A DNA stretch of 53,690 nucleotides, taken from assembly GCF_009905545.1 (NCBI RefSeq), contig NZ_JAAALB010000042.1:1-53690 (forward strand). The letters are read 5' to 3'. How positions within the stretch are numbered: position 1 is the first letter of the stretch; each line of letters starts with the position of its first letter. Source of the stretch: Cellulophaga sp. BC115SP. Its GTDB lineage: Bacteria > Bacteroidota > Bacteroidia > Cytophagales > Spirosomataceae. Shown one piece after another: positions 42,878 to 53,100 of this stretch. A program made the position numbers and the translations under genes. The notes under the pieces were generated by a model that was not told the origin of the DNA, ran no database searches, and worked only from the letters and a program-made list of their open reading frames with translations.

Positions 42878-45865
42878 ATGAGAAAAAGTTTATGGTATTC
42901 TGTCTTGACAATACTGTGTACGCTTAGCAGTATTTTTGCTTATGCGCAAGACAAATTAATTACAGGTCGTGTAACAGATGCTTCCGAGGAAGCGTTGCCT
43001 GGCGTGAGTATTTCAGTTAAAAATAAAAAGGCTGCTACCATTTCCGACGCCAAAGGTGAATACAAAATTAAGGCTAGTATAGGAGATATATTAGTGTTTA
43101 GTTCGGTTGGTTATGTAAAAGTCGAAAAATCGGTTTCTGCCGTAACTACCTTAAACATAAGTTTGGTAGCCGATAATACTTCTTTGGAGGAGGTCGTTGT
43201 AGTGGGCTATGGGACAAGTCGTAAAAAAGATTTGACAGGTTCAGTAACCTCTATTACTTCAAAAGATTTCCAAACAGGTGCTATTACTACCCCAGAGCAG
43301 TTGATTTCGGGTAAAGTGCCAGGGGTTTCAATTATCTCTAATAGCGGACAGCCTGGTGCAGGTAGTACGATTCGTATTCGTGGAGGGTCATCGTTGAGTG
43401 CCAGTAATAATCCTTTGATTGTGATTGATGGTGTGCCCTTAGAAGGAGAAGGAGGCATTGCGGGTGCATCCAATCCATTGAGTTTTATCAATCCCAACGA
43501 CATCGAAACTTTTACCGTTTTGAAAGATGCCTCAGCGGCAGCCATTTATGGAACTCGTGCTTCAAATGGCGTTATCATTATTACTACTAAAAAAGGTAAA
43601 AACGGAGCTTTACGCATTAATTTTTCTTCTGTAAACTCCCTTTCTACCGTTGCCAAACAAGTAAGTGTTTTGAGTGCTGATCAGTTTAGAACGATTGTTA
43701 ATGAAAAAGGAACAGCCGCCCAAAAAGCTCTATTAGGTACAGCTAATACAAATTGGCAAGATGTGATTTATCAGACAGCCCACATGACTGATAACAATTT
43801 GAGCATTGGTGGTGAAGTTGCAAAATTGCCTTATCGTATTTCATTAGGATTCCAAACACAGTCAGGGGTATTGAAGACTGATAAATTACAACGTACGTCT
43901 GTTGCATTGTCATTAAATCCTACCTTTTTTAATAACCATTTAAAGGTAGATTTAAGTTTGAAAGGATCGCTTCAAAAATCAAGATTTGCAAATTTAGGTG
44001 CGATTGGTGCAGCTGTAAGTTTTGACCCAACACAACCTGTTTATGCAACCGTAAATCCCCAACGTTTTGGTGGCTATTTTGAATGGCTTGACCGTAACTC
44101 ACCAACAGGTTTGATGAATTTAGCAGGACGTAATCCTCTTGGTATGCTGGAGCAACGTTATGATGAAGGTACGCCACAACGTAGTATTGGCAATATCCAG
44201 TTTGATTATAAATTCCACTTTCTTCCAGAATTAAGAGCTAACCTCAACTTGGGCTATGATGTGTCTAAAGGCGAAGGTACCGTGTATGTATCCGACAGCT
44301 CAGCCATTGGATATGTAGTAGGTGGCAAAGGCGGAACTAATAATATCTATAAGCAAACTAAGCAAAATACCTTATTAGAATTTTACCTCAACTATGTCAA
44401 AGATTTACGCTTCCTCAAAAGTCGTGTAGATGTAATGGCGGGTTATTCTTACAATAATTACCTAACCACCAATTATAATTACGCTAGCTACACCGCTAGT
44501 GGCGAAAAGTACCCAAATACAGACCCTGCTTTTCCTTTTGACAAACCAGAAAATACCTTGATTTCATTTTTTGGTCGTGCAAACTATTCGGTTAACAACC
44601 GATATTTCTTGACAGCTACGCTTCGTCGTGATGGTTCGTCGAGATTTACACCAGCGAATCGTTGGGGTCTTTTCCCATCCATTGCCTTGGCTTGGGATTT
44701 GAAAGAAGAAGGAATTTTTGCGAAAAATGAAACCTTATCTACCCTAAAACTTCGTGCAAGTTATGGTGTGACGGGTCAGCAGGATGGTATCGGAAACTAT
44801 GATTACTATTCTTATTATGCCCTAAGTGCGCCAAATGCCGCTTATCAGTTTGGTAATAGTTATTATCAAGGTTACCGACCAGGAGGATTTTATGCAAATC
44901 GTAAATGGGAAGAAACCGCTTCGACCAACCTTGCTATCGATTACGGTTTTTGGGATGGACGTGTAAAAGGTAGTGTTGATTTTTATGTAAAAAAGACCAA
45001 AGACTTATTGAACAATATCCCACAACCTGCTGGGGCTAACTTCTCGGCTTATATCGTTGCCAATGTCGGAAGCATGGAAAATAGAGGGGTGGAATTTAGT
45101 GTGAGTACGCAAATTATTCGCAAGCGTGAGTTGACTTGGAATTTAGATTTTAATGCGACTTACAACGAAAACAAAATCACCAATCTTACCGTAGTACCAG
45201 GCGACCAAAACTATGTTGGTTTTCCTTCTGGTGGCATTGCAGGCGGTATTGGAGGACAGTTTGCTTTCATCAACTCGGTGGGTTATTCTCGCAATACCTT
45301 CTATTTGTACAAGCAAGTGTATGATGCTAATGGAAAGCCATTGGATGGCGTATTTGTAGACCAAAATGGTGATGGTGTAATCAACCAAGATGATTTGTAT
45401 AGAGGAAAAAGCTCCGTGCCAAAAGTATTCTTTGGCTTGAGTAGCTCACTCAATTACAAGCGTTGGAATTTGGGAGTTGTGATGCGCTCATCGGTGGGTA
45501 ATTATGTGTACAATAACAACTACAGTCAAAGTGGCGTACAAAACCAAATTTTAGGTAATAATGTCCTGTACAATGCTTCAACGAACTACTTGACAACAGG
45601 ATTCAAAGGAAATAGCCAACAATTGTTGAGCGATTATTATATCCAAAATGCCTCATTTGTACGTATGGACAATGCGAATTTGAGCTATGATTTGGGTAAA
45701 ATTATGAAAAATAGCAATGTCAATTTGCGTCTCAATGCCAGTGTTCAAAACGTATTCGTGATTACCAAATACACAGGACTTGACCCAGAAGTAGCTTCGG
45801 GTATCGACAGCAATTTGTATCCTCGTCCACGCACATTCTCTTTAGGTTTGAACTTTGATTTTTAA
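42878..45865 (+). CDS. SusC/RagA-family TonB-linked outer-membrane transporter (PUL 2)
   Basis: This 995-aa protein has a signal peptide (LCTLSSIFAYAQDK), a CarboxypepD_reg-like domain at about 25-100 (ITGRVTDASEEALPGVSISV) and the SLEEVVVVGYGTSRKKDLTG box. The RagA plug motifs follow (SGKVPGVSIISNSGQPGAGS, IRIRGGSSLSASNNPLIVID, VLKDASAAAIYGTRASNGVI), and the barrel ends SLGLNFDF. It should import galacto-oligosaccharides with the SusD encoded just downstream. An earlier in-frame start at 42745 belongs to a different frame and is not used. The promoter carries the putative HTCS repeats. Confidence 0.95.
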   Translation: MRKSLWYSVLTILCTLSSIFAYAQDKLITGRVTDASEEALPGVSISVKNKKAATISDAKGEYKIKASIGDILVFSSVGYVKVEKSVSAVTTLNISLVADNTSLEEVVVVGYGTSRKKDLTGSVTSITSKDFQTGAITTPEQLISGKVPGVSIISNSGQPGAGSTIRIRGGSSLSASNNPLIVIDGVPLEGEGGIAGASNPLSFINPNDIETFTVLKDASAAAIYGTRASNGVIIITTKKGKNGALRINFSSVNSLSTVAKQVSVLSADQFRTIVNEKGTAAQKALLGTANTNWQDVIYQTAHMTDNNLSIGGEVAKLPYRISLGFQTQSGVLKTDKLQRTSVALSLNPTFFNNHLKVDLSLKGSLQKSRFANLGAIGAAVSFDPTQPVYATVNPQRFGGYFEWLDRNSPTGLMNLAGRNPLGMLEQRYDEGTPQRSIGNIQFDYKFHFLPELRANLNLGYDVSKGEGTVYVSDSSAIGYVVGGKGGTNNIYKQTKQNTLLEFYLNYVKDLRFLKSRVDVMAGYSYNNYLTTNYNYASYTASGEKYPNTDPAFPFDKPENTLISFFGRANYSVNNRYFLTATLRRDGSSRFTPANRWGLFPSIALAWDLKEEGIFAKNETLSTLKLRASYGVTGQQDGIGNYDYYSYYALSAPNAAYQFGNSYYQGYRPGGFYANRKWEETASTNLAIDYGFWDGRVKGSVDFYVKKTKDLLNNIPQPAGANFSAYIVANVGSMENRGVEFSVSTQIIRKRELTWNLDFNATYNENKITNLTVVPGDQNYVGFPSGGIAGGIGGQFAFINSVGYSRNTFYLYKQVYDANGKPLDGVFVDQNGDGVINQDDLYRGKSSVPKVFFGLSSSLNYKRWNLGVVMRSSVGNYVYNNNYSQSGVQNQILGNNVLYNASTNYLTTGFKGNSQQLLSDYYIQNASFVRMDNANLSYDLGKIMKNSNVNLRLNASVQNVFVITKYTGLDPEVASGIDSNLYPRPRTFSLGLNFDF

Positions 45866-45875
45866 AGATAATTCC

Positions 45876-47483
45876 ATGAAAATTTCCTATATAAAAATAA
45901 CGCTTGCCGCTTTTTTATTAAGTATCGGTACTTCCTGCACAAGCGATTTGGATTTACTACCAACGAATGATATTACTTCTGAAACCGTTTACAAAACACC
46001 TCAAGGATACAAGCAAGGGCTTGCAAAAGTATATGCAGCCTTTGCTCTGACAGGTAACACAGGTGGGACGGGTAGCCCAGATATTCCTTCTCAAATTATT
46101 GCAGATGAAGGGAACTCCGATTTCTTGCGTTTGTATTGGAACTTACAAGAAATCACCACCGATGAAGCTGCTTGGACTTGGCAAAATGATGCGGGAGTAA
46201 AAGGGCTAAAAGAAATGTCTTGGTCGGCAATTAATCCTATTGTCAATGGTTTGTATTATCGCTCGTTTTTTCAAATAACGCTTTGTAACGATTTTATTCG
46301 CGAGTCGTCGGATGCCAATTTGAGCAAAAGAGGTATTACTGGAACCGATGCCGATAACATCAGAAAATATCGTGCTGAGGCTCGTTTTATCAGAGCTTAT
46401 CAATATTGGGTTTTGATGGATATGTATGGGAATCCGCCTTTTGCCACAGAAAACGATGCGATTGGGACAACTATTCCGAAGCAAATTCAGCGTAAAGATT
46501 TATTCAACTATATCGAATCTGAGTTGAAGGCTATCGAAAACGATTTGATTGCACCCGGACAAAATGAGTATCCACGTGCTGAAAAATCTGCTGCTTGGGC
46601 ATTATTATCTCGCTTGTATCTCAATGCAGAAGTGTACACAGGAACGCCAAAATACACTGACGCCATTACCTATTGTAATAAGTTGAGAGATGCGAATTAT
46701 GGTTTACACACCAATTATCGTGAATTGACCATTGCTGACAATCATTTGAATACCAAAGAAAATATTTTCATGATTGCTTACGATGGTACCAATACCCAAA
46801 ACTGGGGTGGAACTACCTATTTGACCCACGGACAAGCGGCTTTACCAGGAGATTTGTCAGGAACAAATGGTAACTGGGGAGGCTTGCGTCACTCTCAAAA
46901 TTTTGTGAGCTTATTTGTTGACCCTTCTGGCAGTACGGATGTTCGTGCTCAGTTTTATACGACTGGTCAAAACAAAGACATGACAGATTTGTACACAGGA
47001 ACAGACGGTTATTCTTCTTCAAAATACAGAAATAAAACTCGTTCAGGAGCAAAAGCCCCTCATCAAGACTTAGCTGGAAACTTTGTGGATATCGATTTCC
47101 CTCTTTTTCGTATGGGAGAAATCTATTTAACGTATGCCGAAGCTGTGTTACGTGGTGGAACGGGTGGCGATTTGAGTACGGCTTTGTCGTTGATAAACCA
47201 ATTACGTACTCGTGCCTACAATGGCAAAACAACGGGCAATATTGTATCCAATCAATTGACGTTGGATTTTGTTTTGGACGAAAGAGGTCGTGAATTATAC
47301 TATGAGGCACATCGTAGAACCGATTTAGTTCGATTTAAGAAATTTACAACAGGAGCATATCTCTGGGCTTGGAAGGGTGGTACTGTCAACGGTCGCTCGG
47401 TGGAGGATAAATACAATATCTTCCCGATTCCTGCTAATGACCTTTCTTCAAATCCAAATTTAGTTCAGAATAAAGGATACTAG
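45876..47483 (+). CDS. SusD/RagB-family surface glycan-binding lipoprotein (PUL 2)
   Basis: From ATG 45876 the protein has 535 residues with a clean lipoprotein signal (lipobox IGTSCTS, Cys near 21). The in-frame ATG at 45855 overlaps susC and would add seven residues before the signal. SusD features are TSDLDLLPTNDITSETVYKT, YRAEARFIRAYQYWVLMDMY, LDERGRELYYEAHRRTDLVR and the ending FPIPANDLSSNPNLVQNKGY. It forms the lid of the SusC barrel encoded 10 bases upstream. By context its ligand is beta-1,4-galactan. Confidence 0.95.
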   Translation: MKISYIKITLAAFLLSIGTSCTSDLDLLPTNDITSETVYKTPQGYKQGLAKVYAAFALTGNTGGTGSPDIPSQIIADEGNSDFLRLYWNLQEITTDEAAWTWQNDAGVKGLKEMSWSAINPIVNGLYYRSFFQITLCNDFIRESSDANLSKRGITGTDADNIRKYRAEARFIRAYQYWVLMDMYGNPPFATENDAIGTTIPKQIQRKDLFNYIESELKAIENDLIAPGQNEYPRAEKSAAWALLSRLYLNAEVYTGTPKYTDAITYCNKLRDANYGLHTNYRELTIADNHLNTKENIFMIAYDGTNTQNWGGTTYLTHGQAALPGDLSGTNGNWGGLRHSQNFVSLFVDPSGSTDVRAQFYTTGQNKDMTDLYTGTDGYSSSKYRNKTRSGAKAPHQDLAGNFVDIDFPLFRMGEIYLTYAEAVLRGGTGGDLSTALSLINQLRTRAYNGKTTGNIVSNQLTLDFVLDERGRELYYEAHRRTDLVRFKKFTTGAYLWAWKGGTVNGRSVEDKYNIFPIPANDLSSNPNLVQNKGY

Positions 47484-47596
47484 GATTAAACTATTGCGGA
47501 TTTAGGATTTTTGATTTCGGAAGTTTTGGAAAATACTTCTATGATTTAAAAGATATATATTAAAAAGTAGGTTACACTTCCGAAATAGACTTTTGC

Positions 47597-47623
47597 CTAG
47601 TTCGAGACTTGGTCTCGGACTAG
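47597..47623. repeat. CTAGTTC-type palindrome, copy 2
   Basis: CTAGTTCGAGAC and GTCTCGGACTAG pair around TTG with one G-T. It lies in the susD-susE gap and is related to 15584-15612. Confidence 0.65.
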
Positions 47624-47658
47624 CATTTGCTTCAGTTTATAAACAGAATTAGAAAATA

Positions 47659-47683
47659 AGTCCAAGACTAAGTCTTGAACTAG
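47659..47683. repeat. CTAGTTC-type palindrome, copy 3
   Basis: AGTCCAAGAC and GTCTTGAACT pair around TAA with one mismatch and end in AG. It lies 36 bases after copy 2, in the same gap. Confidence 0.6.
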
Positions 47684-47734
47684 TAATTATTTGAACAGAA
47701 AAAATCAATTTTGGTATTTCTAAATAGAAATTCA

Positions 47735-48793
47735 ATGAAAAAAATCATACAATATCTCTTTTTGGGCTTGTTTTTACAAAGTTTTGTGGCTTGCGAAAAC
47801 GACGAAGTAAAAACCTATATGAGTGCTCAGACACAAGCACCTAAACTGACCTCTACTCAAACTAACTATGTATTATCGGCAAATACAGCTAATGATAGTA
47901 CTGTATCTTTGACATGGGCTCGTTCGGATTATGGTTTTAGAGCTGCCTCAAAATATACCTTGCAAATTGCCAAAGCAGGAACCAACTTTGCAGCGCCTAA
48001 AGAGATTAGTTTGGGAAATGCAACTTCATTCAAATACACTACGGCAGATTTTAACCAGTTGGCAATCTTACAAGGTCTCAAACCAAGTGCCGTGGGACAA
48101 CTGGAAATTCGTGTAAAATCGAGTATTTCTGAATCGGTAGCAGATTTGTATTCAAACACATTAATCGTTTCGGTTACGCCATACATTGTCGTAATCAATT
48201 ACCCATCGCTTTGGGTAGCGGGCGATTATCAAGGTTGGAATCCAGCGACTGCGCCAAAAATTTCATCAAGAAATTCGAATGGCATTTATGAAGGTTACGT
48301 TTGGATATCGGGTGGTACTCGCCAATTTAAACTAACAAGTCAACCAGATTGGAATGGTATTGCCTACGGTTGGGCGAGTAGTACGACCACTGGTACAGAC
48401 GTAGCAGGTACGATTAATACGAGCGGAGGAAACTTGTTTGTGCCGACTGACGGTTATTTTTTAATCAAAGCAAATACCAACACGAATACATGGAGTGCCA
48501 CCAAAACGACATGGTCTATCATTGGAGACGCGCCCGAGGGTTCAAATTGGTCAAACGATATTCCGATGCAGTTTGATGCCACCAAAAATGTGTGGAAAGC
48601 AACCACTAAACTCAATGTTGGTAGTTTGAAATTTAGAGCCAATAGCGGTTGGACCATCAATTTGGGCGATACTGGTGCCGACCTAAGTCTAGAGTATGAT
48701 GGAACTGATATTAAAATTCCAACAAACCTAACAGGCACAAGAACCATTACCCTTGATTTGAAAGCTGGGAATTATACTTATACGATTGAATAG
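47735..48793 (+). CDS. SusE-like surface glycan-binding lipoprotein (PUL 2)
   Basis: Starting at ATG 47735 (the upstream ATG at 47711 adds eight residues before the signal), this 352-aa lipoprotein has Cys in FVACEND (near residue 20). Residues about 25-145 form a SusE-type Ig-like domain (YVLSANTANDSTVSLTWARS, QLEIRVKSSISESVADLYSN). Two starch-binding-like beta-sandwich modules follow: LWVAGDYQGWNPATAPKISS, and WSIIGDAPEGSNWSNDIPMQ with FRANSGWTINLGD. Aromatic residues in these modules likely stack on the glycan. It follows susD as in typical galactan and starch loci. It has no catalytic function. Confidence 0.85.
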   Translation: MKKIIQYLFLGLFLQSFVACENDEVKTYMSAQTQAPKLTSTQTNYVLSANTANDSTVSLTWARSDYGFRAASKYTLQIAKAGTNFAAPKEISLGNATSFKYTTADFNQLAILQGLKPSAVGQLEIRVKSSISESVADLYSNTLIVSVTPYIVVINYPSLWVAGDYQGWNPATAPKISSRNSNGIYEGYVWISGGTRQFKLTSQPDWNGIAYGWASSTTTGTDVAGTINTSGGNLFVPTDGYFLIKANTNTNTWSATKTTWSIIGDAPEGSNWSNDIPMQFDATKNVWKATTKLNVGSLKFRANSGWTINLGDTGADLSLEYDGTDIKIPTNLTGTRTITLDLKAGNYTYTIE

Positions 48794-48903
48794 AAAATTG
48801 TTAAGGCATAAAATTGAGATTTCTACCTACTGATTTAACCAATGTTTTGTTTTAATTGCAAGTGCTGGACTGTGGATGTAAAATTCTGATAATCTTAAAA
48901 TTA

Positions 48904-48935
48904 CATTCACAATTCACCACTTACAATTCAGCATT
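48904..48935 (+). repeat. Dispersed 32-bp repeat upstream of the GH53 gene
   Basis: CATTCACAATTC, ACCACTT, ACAATTCAGCATT: 29 of 32 bases match the copy at 21081-21112. Both lie in leaders of PUL genes. Confidence 0.6.
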
Positions 48936-48984
48936 TATACTTACCTATCCTGAATTTTACATAATTAAAAATTAATATCCTCTC

Positions 48985-50028
48985 ATGAACTTAAAACGAT
49001 ATTTTCATTTTTTGATGGCTTCGGTATTGCTCATTTCTTGTAGCAATAATACACCAATACCTGTCGAACCAACGCCTGTTACGCCAGTGACATCTACTTT
49101 TGCCAAGGGCGCAGATATTAGTTGGATTACAGAAATGGAAGCCAAAGGAATCAAATTCTACAACGCTTCAGGTACTCAAATGGAAGGAATGGCTTTGATG
49201 AAGTCTTTGGGAATGAATACCATTCGTTTGAGAGTTTGGGTAAATCCATCTCCAGCCTATAACGATAAGGCTGATGTGGTGGCAAAGGCGATTCGTGCCA
49301 AAAATTTGGGAATGCGTATTATGATTGATTTTCATTATAGCGATAACTGGGCTGACCCAGGCAAGCAAGCAAAACCTGCCGCTTGGGCAAATTTGGATTT
49401 AGCTGGACTAAAAACAGCGATTGCCAATCATACCACAGATGTGCTAAATGAACTCAAAAAGAATAATGTTACCCCAGAATGGGTGCAAGTAGGCAACGAA
49501 ACCAACGACGGAATGCTATGGCCAACGGGTCGTGCCTCAACAAATATGAGCGGTTTTGCGCAAATGATTAATGCTGGATATGATGCTGTAAAGGCGGTTT
49601 TCCCACAAGCAAAAGTAATTGTTCACTTGGCGAATGGTTATGATAATAGCCTATTTCGTTGGATGTTTGATGGCTTAAAGTCTAATGGTGCGAAATATGA
49701 TGTTATTGGTATGTCATTGTATCCAACTTGGGCCAATTCGACTTGGCAAGTGGCTAATCAAAACTGTTTGAATAACATGAATGATATGGTTTCACGTTAC
49801 GGCAAAGAAGTAATGATTGTAGAAATTGGTATGCCTTGGGATCAGGCTACCGAGTGTCAATCTTTTATCAAAGATATTATTACAAAAACAAAATCTGTAT
49901 CTGGTTCGAAAGGCTTGGGTGTTTTGTACTGGGAACCACAAGCGTATAACAATTGGGTAGGATATACTTTAGGGGCTTTTGATAATTCTGGAAAACCTAC
50001 GGTGGCACTCAATTCGTTTGCTGACTAA
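48985..50028 (+). CDS. Endo-beta-1,4-galactanase, GH53 (lipoprotein)
   Basis: This 347-aa lipoprotein (lipobox LLISCSN, Cys19) has a Pro-rich linker, then a complete GH53 barrel from FAKGADISWITEMEAKGI (about 39-56). The acid/base is E172 in VQVGNETNDG and the nucleophile E280 in MIVEIGMPW; DFHYSDNWADPGKQAKPAAW is the family signature loop. GH53 enzymes cut beta-1,4-galactan side chains of pectin. Surface anchoring and position after the SusE-like gene indicate the first cut of polymer outside the cell, ahead of SusCD uptake. Confidence 0.95.
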   Translation: MNLKRYFHFLMASVLLISCSNNTPIPVEPTPVTPVTSTFAKGADISWITEMEAKGIKFYNASGTQMEGMALMKSLGMNTIRLRVWVNPSPAYNDKADVVAKAIRAKNLGMRIMIDFHYSDNWADPGKQAKPAAWANLDLAGLKTAIANHTTDVLNELKKNNVTPEWVQVGNETNDGMLWPTGRASTNMSGFAQMINAGYDAVKAVFPQAKVIVHLANGYDNSLFRWMFDGLKSNGAKYDVIGMSLYPTWANSTWQVANQNCLNNMNDMVSRYGKEVMIVEIGMPWDQATECQSFIKDIITKTKSVSGSKGLGVLYWEPQAYNNWVGYTLGAFDNSGKPTVALNSFAD

Positions 50029-50068
50029 GGGGTTACAAATTTGAAGATTTGAAAATTTGGAAATTTGA

Positions 50069-50102
50069 AAATGCGCATGAATTAGACATCCGCATTTCTC
50101 AT
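50069..50102 (+). terminator. Possible weak terminator between GH53 and the fusion gene
   Basis: AAATGCG pairs with CGCATTT over a 15-base loop and is followed by CTCATTTTTT. It is preceded by short tandem words of the kind ATTTGAAAA. Partial readthrough into the GH2-GH53 gene is likely. Confidence 0.4.
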
Positions 50103-50120
50103 TTTTTATAAAACTATTTT

Positions 50121-53100
50121 ATGCAAAAACTAAAAACGTATCTATTCAAACTGACCTTTGCCTTAGTGATTGTCGCTTTGACTCAGAAACCTACTTTATC
50201 CCAAAACCCAAGAACAAAAACTAATTTTGATAAAGATTGGCGTTTTCATTTGGGGCATTTCTCAAATCCTGAAAAGGATTTTAATTATGGTCTGACAAAC
50301 CTTTTTTACAAATCAGGCTCGGCTGTCAATACGGCGATTGACCCCAAATTTGTAGATTCTACATGGACAAAACTCAATTTACCTCACGACTGGGTGGTGA
50401 CATTACCTTTTGTTAAATCCGAGGATACTCATGTTGAATCACATGGCTTCAAACCTGTAGGAGGACAATTTCCTGAGACATCAATCGGCTGGTATCGTAA
50501 ACATTTTAGTTTAGCCCCTGCCGATTCGGGAAGTCGCTATTCTATTCAATTTGATGGTATTTATCGTGATGCCAATGTTTGGATTAATGGCTTTTATCTA
50601 GGAAATAACAAGAGTGGTTATTTAGGCGCTTCGTATGATATTACCGATTTTTTGAATTTTCATAAAGACAATGTTGTTGTAGTGCGTGTAGACGCATCCC
50701 AATACGAAGGCTGGTTTTATGAAGGAGCAGGTATTTATCGCCATGTATGGCTAAATCGCTATCAAAATGCTCATATTCAGGAAGATGGTATTTTTGCTTA
50801 TTCAGAGATAACAGGCAATAAAGCCAATGTAAAAGTAGAAACGACTTTCAAAAATGAAGATTATAAGTCTGACAACCTGACTATTACAAGTTATTTGTTA
50901 GATAGAAACGGTAAAGTAGTTGCCAAATCTTCTGAGCAAGCTTTTACCTTAAAGGCTCAGGAAGAGAAAATGGTAAGCCAAGCCATCAGCATTGTTAATC
51001 CTCGTCTTTGGTCCTTAGAAGACCCATATTTATACAAGGTAAAAGTTGAATTGAAGTCGCAAGGTAAAGTTGTTGATCAACAGCAATTTAGATTTGGAAT
51101 TCGTACCATTGATATAAAGGCCAATGGTGTATTTGTCAATGGAAAGCACGTGAAAATCTTGGGGACTAATAATCACCAAGATCATGCAGGAGTAGGTAGT
51201 GCTATGCCAGATTATTTGCAATATTACCGTATCAGTTTATTGAAAAATATGGGTTCTAATGCCTACCGTGCGAGTCACCATGCGCCAACACCTGAATTGA
51301 TTGAGGCTTGTGATAGTTTAGGAATGTTACTATTGGATGAGCAACGATTATTGAATAGTGGTACAGAATATATGAATCAGTTTGAAAGACTGATAAAGCG
51401 AGACAGAAATCATGCTTCGGTATTTTTGTGGAGCATAGGCAACGAGGAGGGATGGATTCAGAAAAATACCTTTGGGAAAAGAATTGCTTTGACTTTATTA
51501 GCCAAACAAAAACAACTAGACCCAACTCGAACTTCTACCTATGCAGCCGACTTGGCAAATCATTTTTCAGGCGTAAACGAAGTGATACCTGTGCGTGGCT
51601 TCAACTATCGTCAGTTTGCTGTTGAAGACTATCATAAAGACCACCCAACTCAGCCTATTTTAGGAACAGAAATGGGCAGTACTGTTACTACGAGAGGTAT
51701 TTATGAAAAAGATACCATCAGAGGATACGTACCCGACCAAGATATTACAGCACCTTGGTGGGCAAGTAAAGCCGAAGAATGGTGGAAGTTGGCAGCAAAC
51801 AATGACTTTTGGCTAGGTGGTTTTATCTGGACAGGTTTTGATTATCGCGGAGAGCCAACTCCTTATCGTTGGCCAAACATTAGCTCGCATTTTGGGGTAA
51901 TGGATGTATGTGGCTTTCCCAAGAATATCTATTATTACTATCAAAGTTGGTGGACCGACAAAGATGTTTTGCATATAGCGCCACATTGGAATTGGCAAGG
52001 AAAAGAAGGTCAACCGATCGATGTTTGGGTCAATAGCAATGCCGATGAGGTAGAGCTATTCTTGAATGAAAAATCTTTGGGTAAAAAAGCCATGCCACGA
52101 AATGGACATTTGAATTGGACTGTGAATTACACTGCTGGAAAATTGGAAGCCATAGGTTGGAAAAAAGGTAGAAAAATTACCGCAAAAGTTGAGACTACAG
52201 GTTTACCTTACGAAGTTGTAGTGACGCCATACAAAACTACCGCAATTGCAGATGGAAAAGATGTAAGTATCATCAATATTTCAGTGATAGACAAAGAAGG
52301 TCGTGAAGTGCCTAACGCTGATAATTTGATAAAGTTTAAGCTCAAAGGCGATGCAAAAATCATCGGTGTTGGTAATGGAGACCCAAGTAGCCATGAACCA
52401 GACCAATGTGCCGATGGTATGTGGCAACGTAATTTGTTTAATGGAAAATGTCAGGTAATTGTACAAATGGGCGAAAATCCAAGTATGATTCAGTTTGAGG
52501 CATCGGCAACAGGCTTATATTCTGGTGGAACCGATATTTTGACCGTTTCACCTCAAAAAATAGCCCAAGTAAGTATCGATCCAATATACCAACTTAAGCC
52601 AGAAGCCAAAAAGTCAGCGCCAATCGATAAAATGCTGGGAGCAGATATTTCTTTTTTACCAGAATTAGAGGCAAAAAATATCAAGTTTTCAGATAAAGGT
52701 GTTGAAAAAGATGCCATCCAAATCTTGAAAGACCATGGTTTTAATTATGTCCGTTTGAGAATTTTCCATAATCCTGCACAGTCAAAAGGCTATTCTCCGA
52801 CAAAAGGATTTTGTGATTTGGCACATACCAAAGAAATGGTAAAACGTGCCAAAGCGCTAGGCATGAAAGTCTTATTGGATTTCCATTATTCAGATTATTG
52901 GGCTGACCCTGGCAAACAATTTAAGCCTTCGGCTTGGGAAGGAAAGAATTTTTCAGACCTTAAAAAATCATTGTACGACTACACGTACGAAGTAATGGAG
53001 GCGCTAGAGGCACAGGGAACTTTACCCGATATGGTACAAGTAGGCAATGAAATCAATCATGGGCTAGTTTGGCCAGAAGGTAGTTTTGCTAACACTGACC

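Noticed and set aside
42745-42927. 60-codon frame overlapping the start of susC
   Set aside because: It is in another frame and crosses the operator and promoter; the susC signal peptide at 42878 is clear.
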